DNA of 64,000 nt from Ruania albidiflava DSM 18029 (GTDB lineage Bacteria > Actinomycetota > Actinomycetes > Actinomycetales > Beutenbergiaceae), in NCBI RefSeq assembly GCF_000421225.1, contig NZ_ATWL01000007.1, positions 147,566 to 211,565 of the forward strand, given 5' to 3'. Below the pieces are notes generated by a model that saw only the letters and a program-made list of their open reading frames with translations, was not told where the DNA came from and ran no database searches. Positions 33,629 through 42,178 of this stretch are shown here, piece by piece. The stretch's first letter is position 1; each line of letters opens with the position of its first letter. The position numbers and the translations under genes are program-made.

Positions 33629-34915
33629 GTGGTGCAGGAGCAGATACCGGTCCGTGGCTACGGGGCGCTGGACATCGAGCGGTGGTACGCAGAGCCGCCG
33701 AAGACTGCCCACCGCACGCCGTTCGAACGGGACCGGGCACGGATCGTGCACTCCTCGGCACTGCGCCGTCTCGGCGCCAAGACCCAGGTGCTGGGGCCGG
33801 GCACCGACGACTTCGCCCGCACCCGGCTGACCCACTCCCTGGAGGTGGCCCAGGTCGGACGGGAGCTGGGCAAGTCGCTGGGTTGCGACCCGGACGTGGT
33901 GGACACCGCCTGCCTGGCCCACGACCTGGGTCACCCACCGTTCGGGCACAACGGAGAGACCGCGTTGAACCAGGTGGCCGCCGGTATCGGGGGGTTCGAG
34001 GGGAACGCGCAGACACTGCGGCTGCTCACCCGGCTGGAGCCGAAGACGTTCACCCCGGAAGGGCTCGGCGTGGGACTGAACCTGACCCGCGCCAGCCTGG
34101 ACGCCGCCACCAAGTATCCGTGGTTCGCCGGTCAGGGCCCGGTGCGACCCGATGGGTCCAGCACGCACAAGTTCGGGGTCTACGCCGACGACGCGCCGGT
34201 GTTCCGCTGGCTGCGGCAAGGCGCCCCGGAGCTGAAACGGTGCATCGAGGCGCAGGTGATGGACCTGGCCGACGACGTCTCCTACTCCGTGCACGATGTG
34301 GAGGACGCGGTCTTCTCCGGCCGGGTCGACCTGAGCACCATCACTGGCGAGGTGCAGCGGGAAGAGGTGATCACCCTGGTGCGCCAGTGGTACGACCCGC
34401 CGGTCGGGGACGAGGTGCTGGATGCGGCGATCACCCAGCTCACCTCGCTGGACTACTGGGTGCACAGCTATGACGGCACCCGCCGCGGGCAGGCTCGGCT
34501 GAAGGACATGACCAGCCAGCTGATCGGCCGGTTCTGCGTGGCTGCCGCGCGAGCCACCCGGGAGTCGTTCGGGGACGGCCCGCTGGTGCGTTACGACGCG
34601 GACGTGGTGGTCCCGGACGAGGTGCTCGCAGAGATCAGCGTCCTCAAGGGCATCGCTGCCACGTATGTGATGGCCCCGCGCGAGGACGACCCCCTCTACC
34701 AGCGCCAGCGACTGATCCTCACCGACCTGGTCGCCGTGCTCTACGACCGGGCGGAGATCGCGCTCGCGGAGATGTTCGCCGAGGACTTCGGCCAGGCGGG
34801 TGACGACGACATCCGGCTACGGGTGGTGGTGGACCAGGTGGCCTCGCTCACCGACCTGTCCGCCCTGGAGTGGCACGCCCGGCTCTGCGGACCGGATGTG
34901 GGCACCGCGCTGTAG
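33629..34915 (+). CDS. dgt: Deoxyguanosine triphosphate triphosphohydrolase-like protein
   Basis: The 428-residue HD-domain enzyme hydrolyses dNTPs (dGTP in the prototype) to the nucleoside and triphosphate. Metal-binding motifs are [13 protein letters not shown] and [14 protein letters not shown], with [18 protein letters not shown] further on. The C-terminus is the usual helical Dgt domain. It lies immediately upstream of dnaG, a pairing conserved across actinobacteria and suggestive of a link between dNTP pools and replication. The start at 33629 is set by the -10 element 7 nt upstream. Confidence 0.92.
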   Translation: MVQEQIPVRGYGALDIERWYAEPPKTAHRTPFERDRARIVHSSALRRLGAKTQVLGPGTDDFARTRLTHSLEVAQVGRELGKSLGCDPDVVDTACLAHDLGHPPFGHNGETALNQVAAGIGGFEGNAQTLRLLTRLEPKTFTPEGLGVGLNLTRASLDAATKYPWFAGQGPVRPDGSSTHKFGVYADDAPVFRWLRQGAPELKRCIEAQVMDLADDVSYSVHDVEDAVFSGRVDLSTITGEVQREEVITLVRQWYDPPVGDEVLDAAITQLTSLDYWVHSYDGTRRGQARLKDMTSQLIGRFCVAAARATRESFGDGPLVRYDADVVVPDEVLAEISVLKGIAATYVMAPREDDPLYQRQRLILTDLVAVLYDRAEIALAEMFAEDFGQAGDDDIRLRVVVDQVASLTDLSALEWHARLCGPDVGTAL

Positions 34916-34976
34916 CGGCGGGGCCCACCACCTCCCGCACCCGGTCCGCTGTGGACGCCGCACCCGGGTCGCGCTG

Positions 34977-34995
34977 CGACGACTTACACTCGTCG
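34977..34995 (+). promoter_or_regulatory. Leaderless dnaG promoter within a small palindrome
   Basis: TACACT (34985-34990) lies exactly 7 nt before the dnaG ATG. It is embedded in the palindrome CGACGA-CTTACAC-TCGTCG (34977-34995), so a dimeric repressor could cover the -10. The promoter predicts a leaderless dnaG transcript. Confidence 0.5.
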
Positions 34996-34997
34996 AT

Positions 34998-37037
34998 ATG
35001 GCCGGTCTCATTCGTCGTGAGGACATCACCGCGGTGCGGGAGCGGGCGAAGATCGACGAGATCGTCGGCCAGCACGTGACCCTGCGCAGCGCCGGCGTGG
35101 GCTCGATGAAGGGCCTGTGCCCGTTCCACGACGAACGCAGCCCCTCCTTCCACGTGCGTCCGCACCTGGGCCTGTGGCACTGCTTCGGCTGCGGGGAGGG
35201 TGGCGACGTCATCTCCTTCGTGCAGAAGATCGACCACCTGAGCTTCACCGAGGCGGTGGAGACGCTTGCCGCGAAGGCTGGGGTACAGCTGCGCTACGAG
35301 GACGACGGCGGCCCGCGCCGGTCCCCGCACGAGGCGGGCCGGCGCCAGCGGCTGCTCGATGCGCACCGGGTGGCCGCCGAGTACTTCGCCGCCCAGCTCT
35401 CCAGCCCGGAGGCGCAGGTTGCGCGCGACTTCCTCACCGGCCGCGGCTTCGACCGGGCCGCTGCCGAGACGTTCGGCCTCGGGTACGCCCCCAAGGGGTG
35501 GGACAACCTGGGCCGGCACCTGCGGCAGAAGCACTTCACCTCTGAGGAGCTGACCGCTTCCGGGCTGCTCTCTCAGGGCCAGCGCGGCAGCTACGACAGG
35601 TTCCGCGGACGGTTGGTGTGGCCGATACGAGACCTGGCCGGCGCCGTCGTCGGTTTCGGGGCGCGCAAGCTGTACGAGGACGATCCGGGACCGAAGTACC
35701 TGAACACCCCCGAGACGCAGATCTACAAGAAGTCCCAGGTGCTCTACGGCATCGACCTGGCCAAGCGGGCGATCGCAAAGAACCGGCGGGTGGTGGTGGT
35801 CGAGGGCTACACGGACGTGATGGCGATGCACCTGGCCGGAGTGCCCACGGCGGTGGCCACCTGCGGTACGGCGTTCGGCGGCGAGCACATCAAGATCGTG
35901 CGCCGGCTGCTAGGGGACAGTGCCAGCTCGGCCGCCGGGGTGATGCTCTCCTCCGGCAGCGCAGTGGGCGGTGAGGTGATCTTCACCTTCGACGGGGACG
36001 AAGCCGGGCAGAAGGCGGCACTGCGTGCGTTCGACCAGGACCAGCAGTTCGCTTCCCAGACGTTCGTGGCGGTCGAACCCTCGGGGATGGACCCGTGCGA
36101 CCTGCGCCAGGCGCGTGGCGACGAGGCTGTCCGGTCACTGGTGGCCGACCGGGAGCCGCTGTTCCAGTTCGCGATCCGCTCGGTGCTGCAGCAGGTGGAC
36201 CTGGACACGGCCGAGGGGCGCGTGAACGGGTTGCGGGTGACCGCTCCGGTGGTAGCCCGGATCCGCGACCACGCGCTGCGGGGAGAGTACGCCCGCGAGC
36301 TGGCCGGATGGTTGGGCATGGACGAGTCGTCCGTGCGTCAGGCGGTCAACCGAGCAGCGCGGGCACCTCGGCCAGCCGATGACGGCGGAACTCGCCGGGA
36401 CAGGCGCCCTGGCCCTGGTCCGGGGCCGAGTGGGGGCGGCCCGCAGGGGCGGGCCCAGGACGGTGCCGGTGATCAGGACGCGGCACCAGCAGCGGCTGCC
36501 GCTCGGGCGGCGGCCCGCTACCGCGACGACCCGGTAGCACGGCTGGAGCGTCAGGTGCTCGAGGTGGTGCTGCAGCTACCGCAGCACGCTCTGGAGGCGG
36601 GGTTCGACGACCTGGGGGCGGACACGTTCGTGGTCCCGGCGCACCGGGCGGTGCACGATGTGATCCGCGCGGCAGGTGGCCTGGCCCGGTTTGGTGAGCT
36701 GGCGGAACAGCTGAGCGCCAGCGGTGCGGGTAGCAGTGCAGCGGACCGGGCTACCGCCACCTGGGCCGAGCAGGTGCGGGAGGCGGCGGACGGGCCGGTG
36801 TCCACCCTGATCACCGAGCTGGCGGTGGCACCGTTGCCGCAGGACCGTCCCGAGGAGCTGGGCGGTTACGCGCGAGGGGTGCTGGTCGCGCTGCTGCGGA
36901 TGGGGATGACCCGGCAGGTGGCGGACGTGAAGGGCCGGTTGCAGCGGATGGATCCCAACGACCCGGCCTACGGCGAGGCGTTCACCGAGCTGGTGCGGCT
37001 GGAGGAGCGGCGTCGGCTGCTGAACGAGTCCGCCTAG
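34998..37037 (+). CDS. dnaG: DNA primase
   Basis: The 679-residue enzyme synthesises RNA primers at the replication fork. The N-terminal CHC2 zinc finger is [13 protein letters not shown] followed by [10 protein letters not shown]. The RNA-polymerase core includes [10 protein letters not shown] and VGFGARKL. The TOPRIM region has [12 protein letters not shown] and [18 protein letters not shown] Ser/Ala/Gly-rich insertion of about a dozen residues (near [16 protein letters not shown]) sits just before TOPRIM motif 2 compared with mycobacterial DnaG. A Pro/Gly/Arg-rich linker leads to the C-terminal helicase-interaction domain. The ATG at 34998 is fixed by the leaderless -10 and fits [10 protein letters not shown] in relatives. 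Confidence 0.95.
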   Translation: MAGLIRREDITAVRERAKIDEIVGQHVTLRSAGVGSMKGLCPFHDERSPSFHVRPHLGLWHCFGCGEGGDVISFVQKIDHLSFTEAVETLAAKAGVQLRYEDDGGPRRSPHEAGRRQRLLDAHRVAAEYFAAQLSSPEAQVARDFLTGRGFDRAAAETFGLGYAPKGWDNLGRHLRQKHFTSEELTASGLLSQGQRGSYDRFRGRLVWPIRDLAGAVVGFGARKLYEDDPGPKYLNTPETQIYKKSQVLYGIDLAKRAIAKNRRVVVVEGYTDVMAMHLAGVPTAVATCGTAFGGEHIKIVRRLLGDSASSAAGVMLSSGSAVGGEVIFTFDGDEAGQKAALRAFDQDQQFASQTFVAVEPSGMDPCDLRQARGDEAVRSLVADREPLFQFAIRSVLQQVDLDTAEGRVNGLRVTAPVVARIRDHALRGEYARELAGWLGMDESSVRQAVNRAARAPRPADDGGTRRDRRPGPGPGPSGGGPQGRAQDGAGDQDAAPAAAAARAAARYRDDPVARLERQVLEVVLQLPQHALEAGFDDLGADTFVVPAHRAVHDVIRAAGGLARFGELAEQLSASGAGSSAADRATATWAEQVREAADGPVSTLITELAVAPLPQDRPEELGGYARGVLVALLRMGMTRQVADVKGRLQRMDPNDPAYGEAFTELVRLEERRRLLNESA

Positions 37038-37121
37038 CTGGTACCCGGCCGGTGCGGACACCGGACGTCCTGTGGGGACATCTACCCCGGATGAGGTGTG
37101 CATCCACCCTGCCCGGTGCTC

Positions 37122-37127
37122 TAGCCT
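37122..37127 (+). promoter_or_regulatory. -10 element of a leaderless promoter
   Basis: TAGCCT ends 7 nt before the ATG at 37135, supporting that start and a leaderless transcript for the DUF4352-like gene. Confidence 0.5.
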
Positions 37128-37134
37128 GCACCGT

Positions 37135-38295
37135 ATGAGTGAACCGCAGGGACCACAGGAGCAGCAGCCGGGGAGCACACCGCCCGGTCCGCAGGGGACC
37201 CCGGGCTACGGTGCGCCCGGGCAGCAGCCCGGGGGTGAACAGCCCACGCAGGCGTTTGGCGCTTCCTCCGGGGGGCAGCCCGGCTACGGCGCGCCGGGGC
37301 AGCAGCCCGGGGGTGAACAGCCGACGCAGGCGTTTGGTGCTTCGTCCGGCGGCCAGCCGGGGTACGGCGCACCTGGGCAGCCTGGTGGTCCGCAGCAACC
37401 TGGCTATGGCGCTCCTGGTCCGCAGCCGGGGCAGCAGCCTGGTTATGGCGCGCCGGGGCAGCAGCCTGGTTATGGCGCGCCGGGGCAGCAGCCCGGGTAC
37501 GGGGCGCCTGGCCAGCAGCCGGCCTACGGGGCACCCGGTGGCTACGGCCAGCAGCCCGGGTACGGCGGCCCAGGTGGCCCAGGCGGGTACGGACCCGGTG
37601 GTCCGGGGGGTCCCGGCGGCGCTGGTGGTCCGGGAGGACCGACCCCGTGGTACGCCCGCTGGTACGTGTGGGTGGCCGCAGCGTTGGTGATCGTGCTCAT
37701 CGTGTTCGGCATCGTGAAGCTCGCTGGAGGCGGTGGCGACGAGCCGCCGCCGACCGCCGACCCGACCACCACCGAGCCGTCGGAGGAGCCCACCAGCGAC
37801 GAACCGAGCGATGAGCCGAGCGATGAACCGACGAGCGAGCAGCCCAGTGACGACCCGACGAACGGGGGAGCCGACGTCCCCACCGACGACGTCGCGCTCG
37901 GCGACATCGTGTCTCTCGATGCGAATTGGGACGCGACCGTCGAGGAGCCGAACATGGACGCAACGCAGCTCGTGGTCGACGAGGGCAACCCCGAACCTGG
38001 CGACGGCAAAAAGTACGTGATCGTCTACGCAACTGTCACGAACACCAGCGACGAGCCCCGTACACCGTGGAACGACCTCGGGATGGCGTATGTCAACGCC
38101 AACGGTGACCAGTTCGACAGCTCGAACGTCGTGGCACCGGACGACATGTACATGGTGTCGGAGCTGGCGCCCGGCGAGAGTGGTACCGGGACCTGGGTGT
38201 TCGAGGTGTCGGAAGAGAGCACCGGTGGCTACTGGCTGATGGCCTCGTTCGCGGACAGCGACTCACCACAAGTCGTGTCTTTCGTGAACCCGTGA
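37135..38295 (+). CDS. Low-complexity DUF4352-like membrane protein
   Basis: The 386-residue protein has three parts. Residues 1-170 are a cytoplasmic Pro/Gly/Gln/Tyr-rich region with two copies of a 26-residue unit and then runs of GYGAPGQQP. One membrane helix follows near residues 181-203 (WVWVAAALVIVLIVFGIVKLAGG). An acidic Ser/Thr/Glu/Pro stalk (about 205-250) leads to an exported domain of about 135 residues that matches the DUF4352 immunoglobulin-like pattern (VIVYATVTNTSDEP, WVFEV). The function of such proteins is unknown. A paralogue of the same architecture lies at 49266-50717. The ATG is set by the -10 motif 7 nt upstream. Confidence 0.75.
   Translation: MSEPQGPQEQQPGSTPPGPQGTPGYGAPGQQPGGEQPTQAFGASSGGQPGYGAPGQQPGGEQPTQAFGASSGGQPGYGAPGQPGGPQQPGYGAPGPQPGQQPGYGAPGQQPGYGAPGQQPGYGAPGQQPAYGAPGGYGQQPGYGGPGGPGGYGPGGPGGPGGAGGPGGPTPWYARWYVWVAAALVIVLIVFGIVKLAGGGGDEPPPTADPTTTEPSEEPTSDEPSDEPSDEPTSEQPSDDPTNGGADVPTDDVALGDIVSLDANWDATVEEPNMDATQLVVDEGNPEPGDGKKYVIVYATVTNTSDEPRTPWNDLGMAYVNANGDQFDSSNVVAPDDMYMVSELAPGESGTGTWVFEVSEESTGGYWLMASFADSDSPQVVSFVNP
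37190..37560 (+). repeat. Tandem coding repeats (GYGAPGQQP type)
   Basis: Two near-identical copies of about 78 nt encode PGYGAPGQQPGG-EQPTQAFGASSGG. They are followed by several shorter units of about 27 nt encoding GYGAPGQQP. The short units are nearly identical at the DNA level, so copy number may vary between strains by slippage or recombination. Confidence 0.7.
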
Positions 38296-38316
38296 GCCGC
38301 TGAGTCGTCAGCACCT

Positions 38317-38352
38317 ACGCCGGCCGCTCCCTTGCAAGGGAGCGGCCGGCGT
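38317..38352. terminator. Strong palindromic terminator
   Basis: ACGCCGGCCGCTCCCTTG and its exact reverse complement abut with no loop (18-bp arms), followed by TCTGTGTTTC. The palindrome lies 21 nt after the DUF4352-like gene and before the convergent tRNA-Met, and could serve both directions. Confidence 0.75.
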
Positions 38353-38406
38353 TCTGTGTTTCGCACCGAGTCGGGCGGTGTCCGGCACTTCGGTGAGGAA
38401 CGGCGG

Positions 38407-38480
38407 TGCCCCAGGCGGGGCTTGAACCCGCGACCGACGAATTATGAGTTCGCTGCTCTGACCAGCTGAGCTACTGGGGC
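38407..38480 (-). tRNA. tRNA-Met (CAT)
   Basis: The 74-nt cloverleaf reads GCCCCAG as 5' acceptor strand, pairing perfectly with CTGGGGC and followed by discriminator A. The D-arm is GCTC-AGCTGGTCA-GAGC. The anticodon loop is CTCATAA with anticodon CAT, and the T-arm is GCGGG-TTCAAGC-CCCGC. No CCA is encoded. CAT could also be the lysidine-modified tRNA-Ile2, but the overall arms look like elongator Met. Confidence 0.9.
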
Positions 38481-38571
38481 CGGGCGCGCAGCGGCGCACC
38501 GCCGCCGGTCCGTGGCATGGGCCGGCGCCGACAATCGTAATGGGTGCCGGGCACGGGTTAGTGTCATGTCC

Positions 38572-39075
38572 ATGCGTCGATCTCTGCGGCAGCTGCCCGA
38601 ACCGATCCGTGCCCAGATTCCCGCCGGCGCCAAGGTGCTGGCCAGCCGGGAGCTGACCGATGGTCACTGGGCGGTGGCGACGGCCGAGCGGGTGCTGGTC
38701 CTGGAGGCCGAGAAGAGCCTGGTGGACCGTCCGTGGGCGGAGGTGGACCGGGCCACGATGGACTCCGACACCGAAGAGCTGACCGTGACTTGGGTGGACG
38801 GGGCGGAACCGACCGTCCTGCCGGTCGGGGACCAACCCGGGGTTGCCGACTTCACCTTCGCGGTCAAGGAGCGCGTGGACAACTCTCTCGTGCACGTGGA
38901 GACCGAAGAGCTGCCGGGTGGTGGTGTGCTCCGGGGTGCGATCCGCCGCAACCCAGACGGCTCGCTCTTCTCCCAGGTGACCATCTCCGGCGCCCGCCGC
39001 ACTCCGACCGACATTGACCGCCGAGCCGCCGATCTCGAGACCCGGATCCGAGGTGTAGTGGGACTCACGCCCTGA
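38572..39075 (+). CDS. Conserved hypothetical protein
   Basis: The 167-residue soluble protein starts RRSLRQLPEPIRAQIPAGAKVLAS and continues with beta-rich segments (HWAVATAERVLVLE, ELTVTWVDGAEPTVLPVG). The Arg-rich C-terminal helix is DIDRRAADLETRIRGVVGL. There is no membrane segment or catalytic motif that I recognise. It resembles small actinobacterial proteins of unknown function with a PH-like or beta-barrel core. The ATG at 38572 is chosen over the ATG at 38566 because TAGTGT (38559-38564) lies 7 nt upstream. It sits between two tRNA genes. Confidence 0.65.
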   Translation: MRRSLRQLPEPIRAQIPAGAKVLASRELTDGHWAVATAERVLVLEAEKSLVDRPWAEVDRATMDSDTEELTVTWVDGAEPTVLPVGDQPGVADFTFAVKERVDNSLVHVETEELPGGGVLRGAIRRNPDGSLFSQVTISGARRTPTDIDRRAADLETRIRGVVGLTP

Positions 39076-39129
39076 GCCGGTGGCGGCGGTCCGGAGCACG
39101 GAGGAACGCTGTTAGTATTGTCGTCGCGA

Positions 39130-39202
39130 TCCCCCGTAGCTCAATAGGCAGAGCATCCGACTGTTAATCGGACGGTTACTGGTTCGAGTCCAGTCGGGGG
39201 AG
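39130..39202 (+). tRNA. tRNA-Asn (GTT)
   Basis: The 73-nt cloverleaf has acceptor TCCCCCG pairing with CGGGGGA and discriminator G, and D-arm GCTC-AATAGGCA-GAGC. The anticodon loop CTGTTAA has anticodon GTT, and the T-arm is CTGG-TTCGAGT-CCAG. No CCA is encoded. Confidence 0.95.
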
Positions 39203-39210
39203 CCCTTGCC

Positions 39211-40338
39211 TCAGTGCACACCATCCTGTCCGGTGGCCTGTTCCCGGTCCGCATGCTCCCCAGCGCTGCGGCCTCCTGAGGTGCGTAGCTCACGCGCCCG
39301 CTGTCGGTCCTTCTCCTCCCGGGCGGCCCGCTTGGCAGCAGCACGCGTGTCCCGTGCCGGGAGCTGAAGGGTGTCCTCAGCCGGCAGGCCCGCCTGCAGC
39401 TGGCGGCCACGCTCCAGCTCGGCGTCGAACTCGGCCCCCAGCAGTAGCGCCAGGTTCATGATCCACAGCCAAAGCAGGAAGATGATGACCCCGGCGAGCG
39501 CGCCGTAGGTCGTGGCGTACTTGGCGAAGTTGGCGACATAGAGCCCGAGCCCTGTCGAGGCGAGCGCAGCAGCCACGATGGCGATGATCGCACCCAGGCT
39601 GATCCACCGGAACCGGGGTTGTTTCACGTTCGGGGTGGCGTAGTACAGCAGCGCTATCACGACCACGACGATCGCGAGCAGCACAGGCCACTTCACGATG
39701 GACCACACGGTGATCGCAGCACTCCCGAGGCCGACCAGCTCGCCCACCGCGCGCGCGACCGGACCGCTGAGGACCAGGATCGACGTCGCGACCGCGACCA
39801 GCAGCAGCATGAGCACGGTCAGCCCGTACATCGCCGGCCGCAGCTTCCAGATCGGGCGCCCCTCAGTGACGCCGTAGACCCGGTTCATCGCGCGGGAGAA
39901 CGCATTGACGTAGTTGGACGCCGTCCACAACGCAGCCAGCAGCCCGACCAGCAGACCGACTCCGGGTGCAGGTGCGTTGGTGAGGCTGGTGATGACGGGC
40001 TCGAGGGTGCTCATCGCGCTGTCCGGTACGGCCGCGGAGACCAGATCCACCAGCTGGTCGGTCAGCGACTGCTGCCCCACCAGGCTGAGGATCGACACCA
40101 GAGCGATCATGGCCGGGAAGATCGACAGCATCGCGTAGTAGGTGAGCGCTGCCGCGAGGTCCAGGCACTGGTCGGTGACGAACTCGCTCACCGTGCGGCG
40201 CAGGATGAACAGCCAGGACGGTTTGCGCAGCTCAGTGGGGGAGTCCGCCTTCCCCCGGCGGCGGGCCGGAGCAGCCCTCCGGCGAGAGCCTCTCCCCTTC
40301 CTCGTCTGATCGGGGTCAGTCGTACGCCGTTCGGCCAT
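39211..40338 (-). CDS. YihY/BrkB-family membrane protein
   Basis: The 375-residue protein has a basic N-terminus, then LAAALTYYAMLSIFPAMIALVSILSLVG, the family signature, and five or six further hydrophobic segments. ALWTASNYVNAFSRAMNRVYG and YGALAGVIIFLLWLWIMNLALLLGAEFDAELER are also diagnostic of YihY/BrkB proteins (once misnamed ribonuclease BN). The C-terminal 70 residues are a highly charged cytoplasmic tail rich in Arg, Glu and Ala. The function is unresolved. It is convergent with tRNA-Asn, only 8 nt away, and divergent from the DUF4235 gene. Confidence 0.85.
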   Translation of the reverse strand: MAERRTTDPDQTRKGRGSRRRAAPARRRGKADSPTELRKPSWLFILRRTVSEFVTDQCLDLAAALTYYAMLSIFPAMIALVSILSLVGQQSLTDQLVDLVSAAVPDSAMSTLEPVITSLTNAPAPGVGLLVGLLAALWTASNYVNAFSRAMNRVYGVTEGRPIWKLRPAMYGLTVLMLLLVAVATSILVLSGPVARAVGELVGLGSAAITVWSIVKWPVLLAIVVVVIALLYYATPNVKQPRFRWISLGAIIAIVAAALASTGLGLYVANFAKYATTYGALAGVIIFLLWLWIMNLALLLGAEFDAELERGRQLQAGLPAEDTLQLPARDTRAAAKRAAREEKDRQRARELRTSGGRSAGEHADREQATGQDGVH

Positions 40339-40630
40339 GGTCGTCTCCCACTGGTGTCTGAACAGCCGGGCGAGCGGGGGCAGGGCGCACCTACGGCACG
40401 GTCCAGAAGTAAGACATCACGTGTGCTTACCCGAGACCGGTGCGCTCATCATCGTGTGCGGCCGGCTCCTGCGCATCTTCTGCTCTAGGTTGCGCATCCG
40501 GGTGCCGCGCTTACGGTGGACTCCAAGCACCGGCCGGCGACCCCGCCGGCTTGGTGGAGATCCTGCTTCAGACCAGAGGCGCCAGGTGCTGGAACTGGCC
40601 GCGGATCGCTGGAACGGGACGGAGACCCTG
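40339..40630. other. Divergent intergenic region with two small inverted repeats
   Basis: This 292-nt gap separates yihY and the DUF4235 gene. It contains GTAAG...CTTAC around 40406-40427 and a hairpin CCAAGC (40523-40528) / GCTTGG (40549-40554) with a GC-rich inner stem upstream of the DUF4235 gene. I see no gene in it. It should hold the two divergent promoters, which I cannot place with confidence. Confidence 0.4.
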
Positions 40631-40933
40631 ATGGCACTGGAGACGGAACAGCAGTCCAACACGGCAGCAAAGATCCTGTACCGCCCGTTCGGGCTGGTCA
40701 GCAGCGTGATCGCCGGCCTGGTCGCGGGACAGATCTTCAAACAGGTGTGGAAACGGGTCGGCAACAGGGACCAGGGGGACCCGCCCGGAGCACTGGAGTC
40801 GGAGTACTCCTTCAAGGAAGTGGTCCTCGGCGCGCTGATCCAGGGTGCCATCTTCGCTGCGGTGAAGGCCGCAGTGAGCCGGAGCGGTGCCCGGGCCTTC
40901 GAACGCTGGACCGGGGAATGGCCGGGCGACTGA
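40631..40933 (+). CDS. DUF4235 small membrane protein
   Basis: The 100-residue protein starts MALETEQQSNTAAKILYRPFGLVSSVIAGLVAGQIFKQVWKR with one N-terminal membrane helix. A second hydrophobic helix lies near residues 65-85 (VVLGALIQGAIFAAVKAAV), and the end is RTGEWPGD-like. The pattern matches the DUF4235 family of actinobacterial two-helix membrane proteins of unknown role. The ATG is preceded by GGACGGAG. The next gene, a haem-oxygenase-like enzyme, starts 53 nt later and may be cotranscribed. Confidence 0.8.
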   Translation: MALETEQQSNTAAKILYRPFGLVSSVIAGLVAGQIFKQVWKRVGNRDQGDPPGALESEYSFKEVVLGALIQGAIFAAVKAAVSRSGARAFERWTGEWPGD

Positions 40934-40985
40934 GCACCGCTGCGATTCCACCAGCCAGCCACCGATCACCGACAGGAGCATGGTC

Positions 40986-41927
40986 ATGCTGACACCGCAG
41001 GCTCGCGGGCCGTTGAGCGACCGGGTCCTGGCTGCAATGCGCGACGGCGCCACAGCCCACCTGGTCCAGGTGCCGGAGGCGGAGGTCGCGGAGGACGCCC
41101 AGCTCACCCTCTGGGCGCTGTACGAGCAGCACTACCGCGGCTTCGACGACGTCCCGGCCGCACTGGAGTGGGATCCGCACCTCATCGCCGTGCGGCGGCA
41201 CCTGGAGGAGGACTTCGAGCGCATCCTGCGGGACCGCACTCCGCCCGCTCCACACGCAGAACCGTTCGCCGAGACGTTCTTCGCCTACATCGCCGACCAC
41301 GACGGGCCCTCTGTGGCAGCCCATGTACAACGGGCCGCGACCAGCGAGCAGGTGCGCGAGCTGTTGCGGCACCGCTCGATCTACCACCTCAAGGAGTCCG
41401 ACCACACGACCTGGGCCATCCCGCGGTTGTCCGACCCGGTGAAGGCGGCCGTGATGGAGCTGCAGTTCGACGAGTACGGGTGCGGCGACCCGGACCGCCT
41501 GCATGCCCACCTGTTCGCCCTCGGCCTGGAGGCGAGCGGTCTACGGCGTGAGTACGGCAGCTACGTCGACGACGCCCCTGTGGAGATCCTGGAGCAGAAC
41601 AACGCGATGTCGTTGTTCGGCCTGAACCGGCGCCTGCGCGCCGCATCCCTGGGCTTCCTCGCCGCGTTCGAGGCCACCAGCTCCACGCCGTCCCGACGGA
41701 TGGCGCAAGGTCTGGACCGACTGGGCTTCCCGACCGCGATGATCGACTACTACCTCGAGCACGTCGAGGCGGACGCAGTGCATGAACAGCTTGCGGTACG
41801 CACGATCTGCGGCGTGCTGCTGCAGGAGGAGCCGGACCTGCTCGAGGACGTCTATTTCGGCGCCTGGACCAGCATGGATCTCGAGGACCGGTACGCCGAG
41901 CGGATGCTGCAGGAGTGGGCGGCATGA
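40986..41927 (+). CDS. Iron-containing redox enzyme (haem-oxygenase-like diiron fold)
   Basis: The 313-residue soluble protein is all-helical and carries E/H-rich helices such as LYEQHYRGF, HLEEDFER, ELQFDEYGCGDPDRLHAHLF and YYLEHVEADAVHEQ. These match the haem-oxygenase-like iron-containing redox enzyme family, where Glu and His ligands hold one or two irons for oxygen chemistry. The substrate is unknown. The ATG at 40986 lies 7 nt after AGGAG; an ATG two codons upstream is too close to it. The stop overlaps the start of the CDGSH gene (ATGA), so the pair is translated together. Confidence 0.75.
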   Translation: MLTPQARGPLSDRVLAAMRDGATAHLVQVPEAEVAEDAQLTLWALYEQHYRGFDDVPAALEWDPHLIAVRRHLEEDFERILRDRTPPAPHAEPFAETFFAYIADHDGPSVAAHVQRAATSEQVRELLRHRSIYHLKESDHTTWAIPRLSDPVKAAVMELQFDEYGCGDPDRLHAHLFALGLEASGLRREYGSYVDDAPVEILEQNNAMSLFGLNRRLRAASLGFLAAFEATSSTPSRRMAQGLDRLGFPTAMIDYYLEHVEADAVHEQLAVRTICGVLLQEEPDLLEDVYFGAWTSMDLEDRYAERMLQEWAA

Positions 41928-42136
41928 ACCGGCCGGAGCGGACGGACCACCCGGACGTCATCCTGTGCCCGGACGGGCCGATGCTGCTCCGCGGCGACCA
42001 CGTGGTGCAGGACGAGGACGGCCAGCAGCACCGCACCAGCCGCCCAGTGAGCGCCGTGTGCCGGTGCGGTGAGTCGATGATCCCGCCCTGGTGCGACGGG
42101 ACGCACAAGGTCCTGAGTCAGCACTGCCGCCGCTGA
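41924..42136 (+). CDS. CDGSH iron-sulfur domain protein
   Basis: The 70-residue protein has CRCGESMIPPWCDGTH at residues about 47-62, matching the CDGSH motif C-x-C-x2-S-x3-P-x-C-D-G-T-H that holds a [2Fe-2S] cluster through three Cys and one His. The N-terminal half (ILCPDGPMLLRGDHVV) is the usual strand region of prokaryotic single-domain CDGSH proteins. Coupled translation with the iron-containing redox enzyme suggests it is an electron carrier for that enzyme; this is inference. Confidence 0.88.
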   Translation: MNRPERTDHPDVILCPDGPMLLRGDHVVQDEDGQQHRTSRPVSAVCRCGESMIPPWCDGTHKVLSQHCRR

Positions 42137-42156
42137 CGTCCGCTGACCCCACGCGC

Positions 42157-42178
42157 GAGCCGCACGAGACTGCGGCTC
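42157..42178. terminator. Bidirectional terminator
   Basis: GAGCCGCA (42157-42164) and TGCGGCTC (42171-42178) form an 8-bp stem with a 6-nt loop between the convergent CDGSH and amidase genes. The 3' arm overlaps the amidase stop codon. Confidence 0.6.

Noticed and set aside
38407..38480. Assignment of the CAT-anticodon tRNA as initiator tRNA
   Set aside because: The first acceptor pair is G-C and matched, whereas initiator tRNA usually has a mismatched first pair and three G-C pairs next to the anticodon loop, which are absent.
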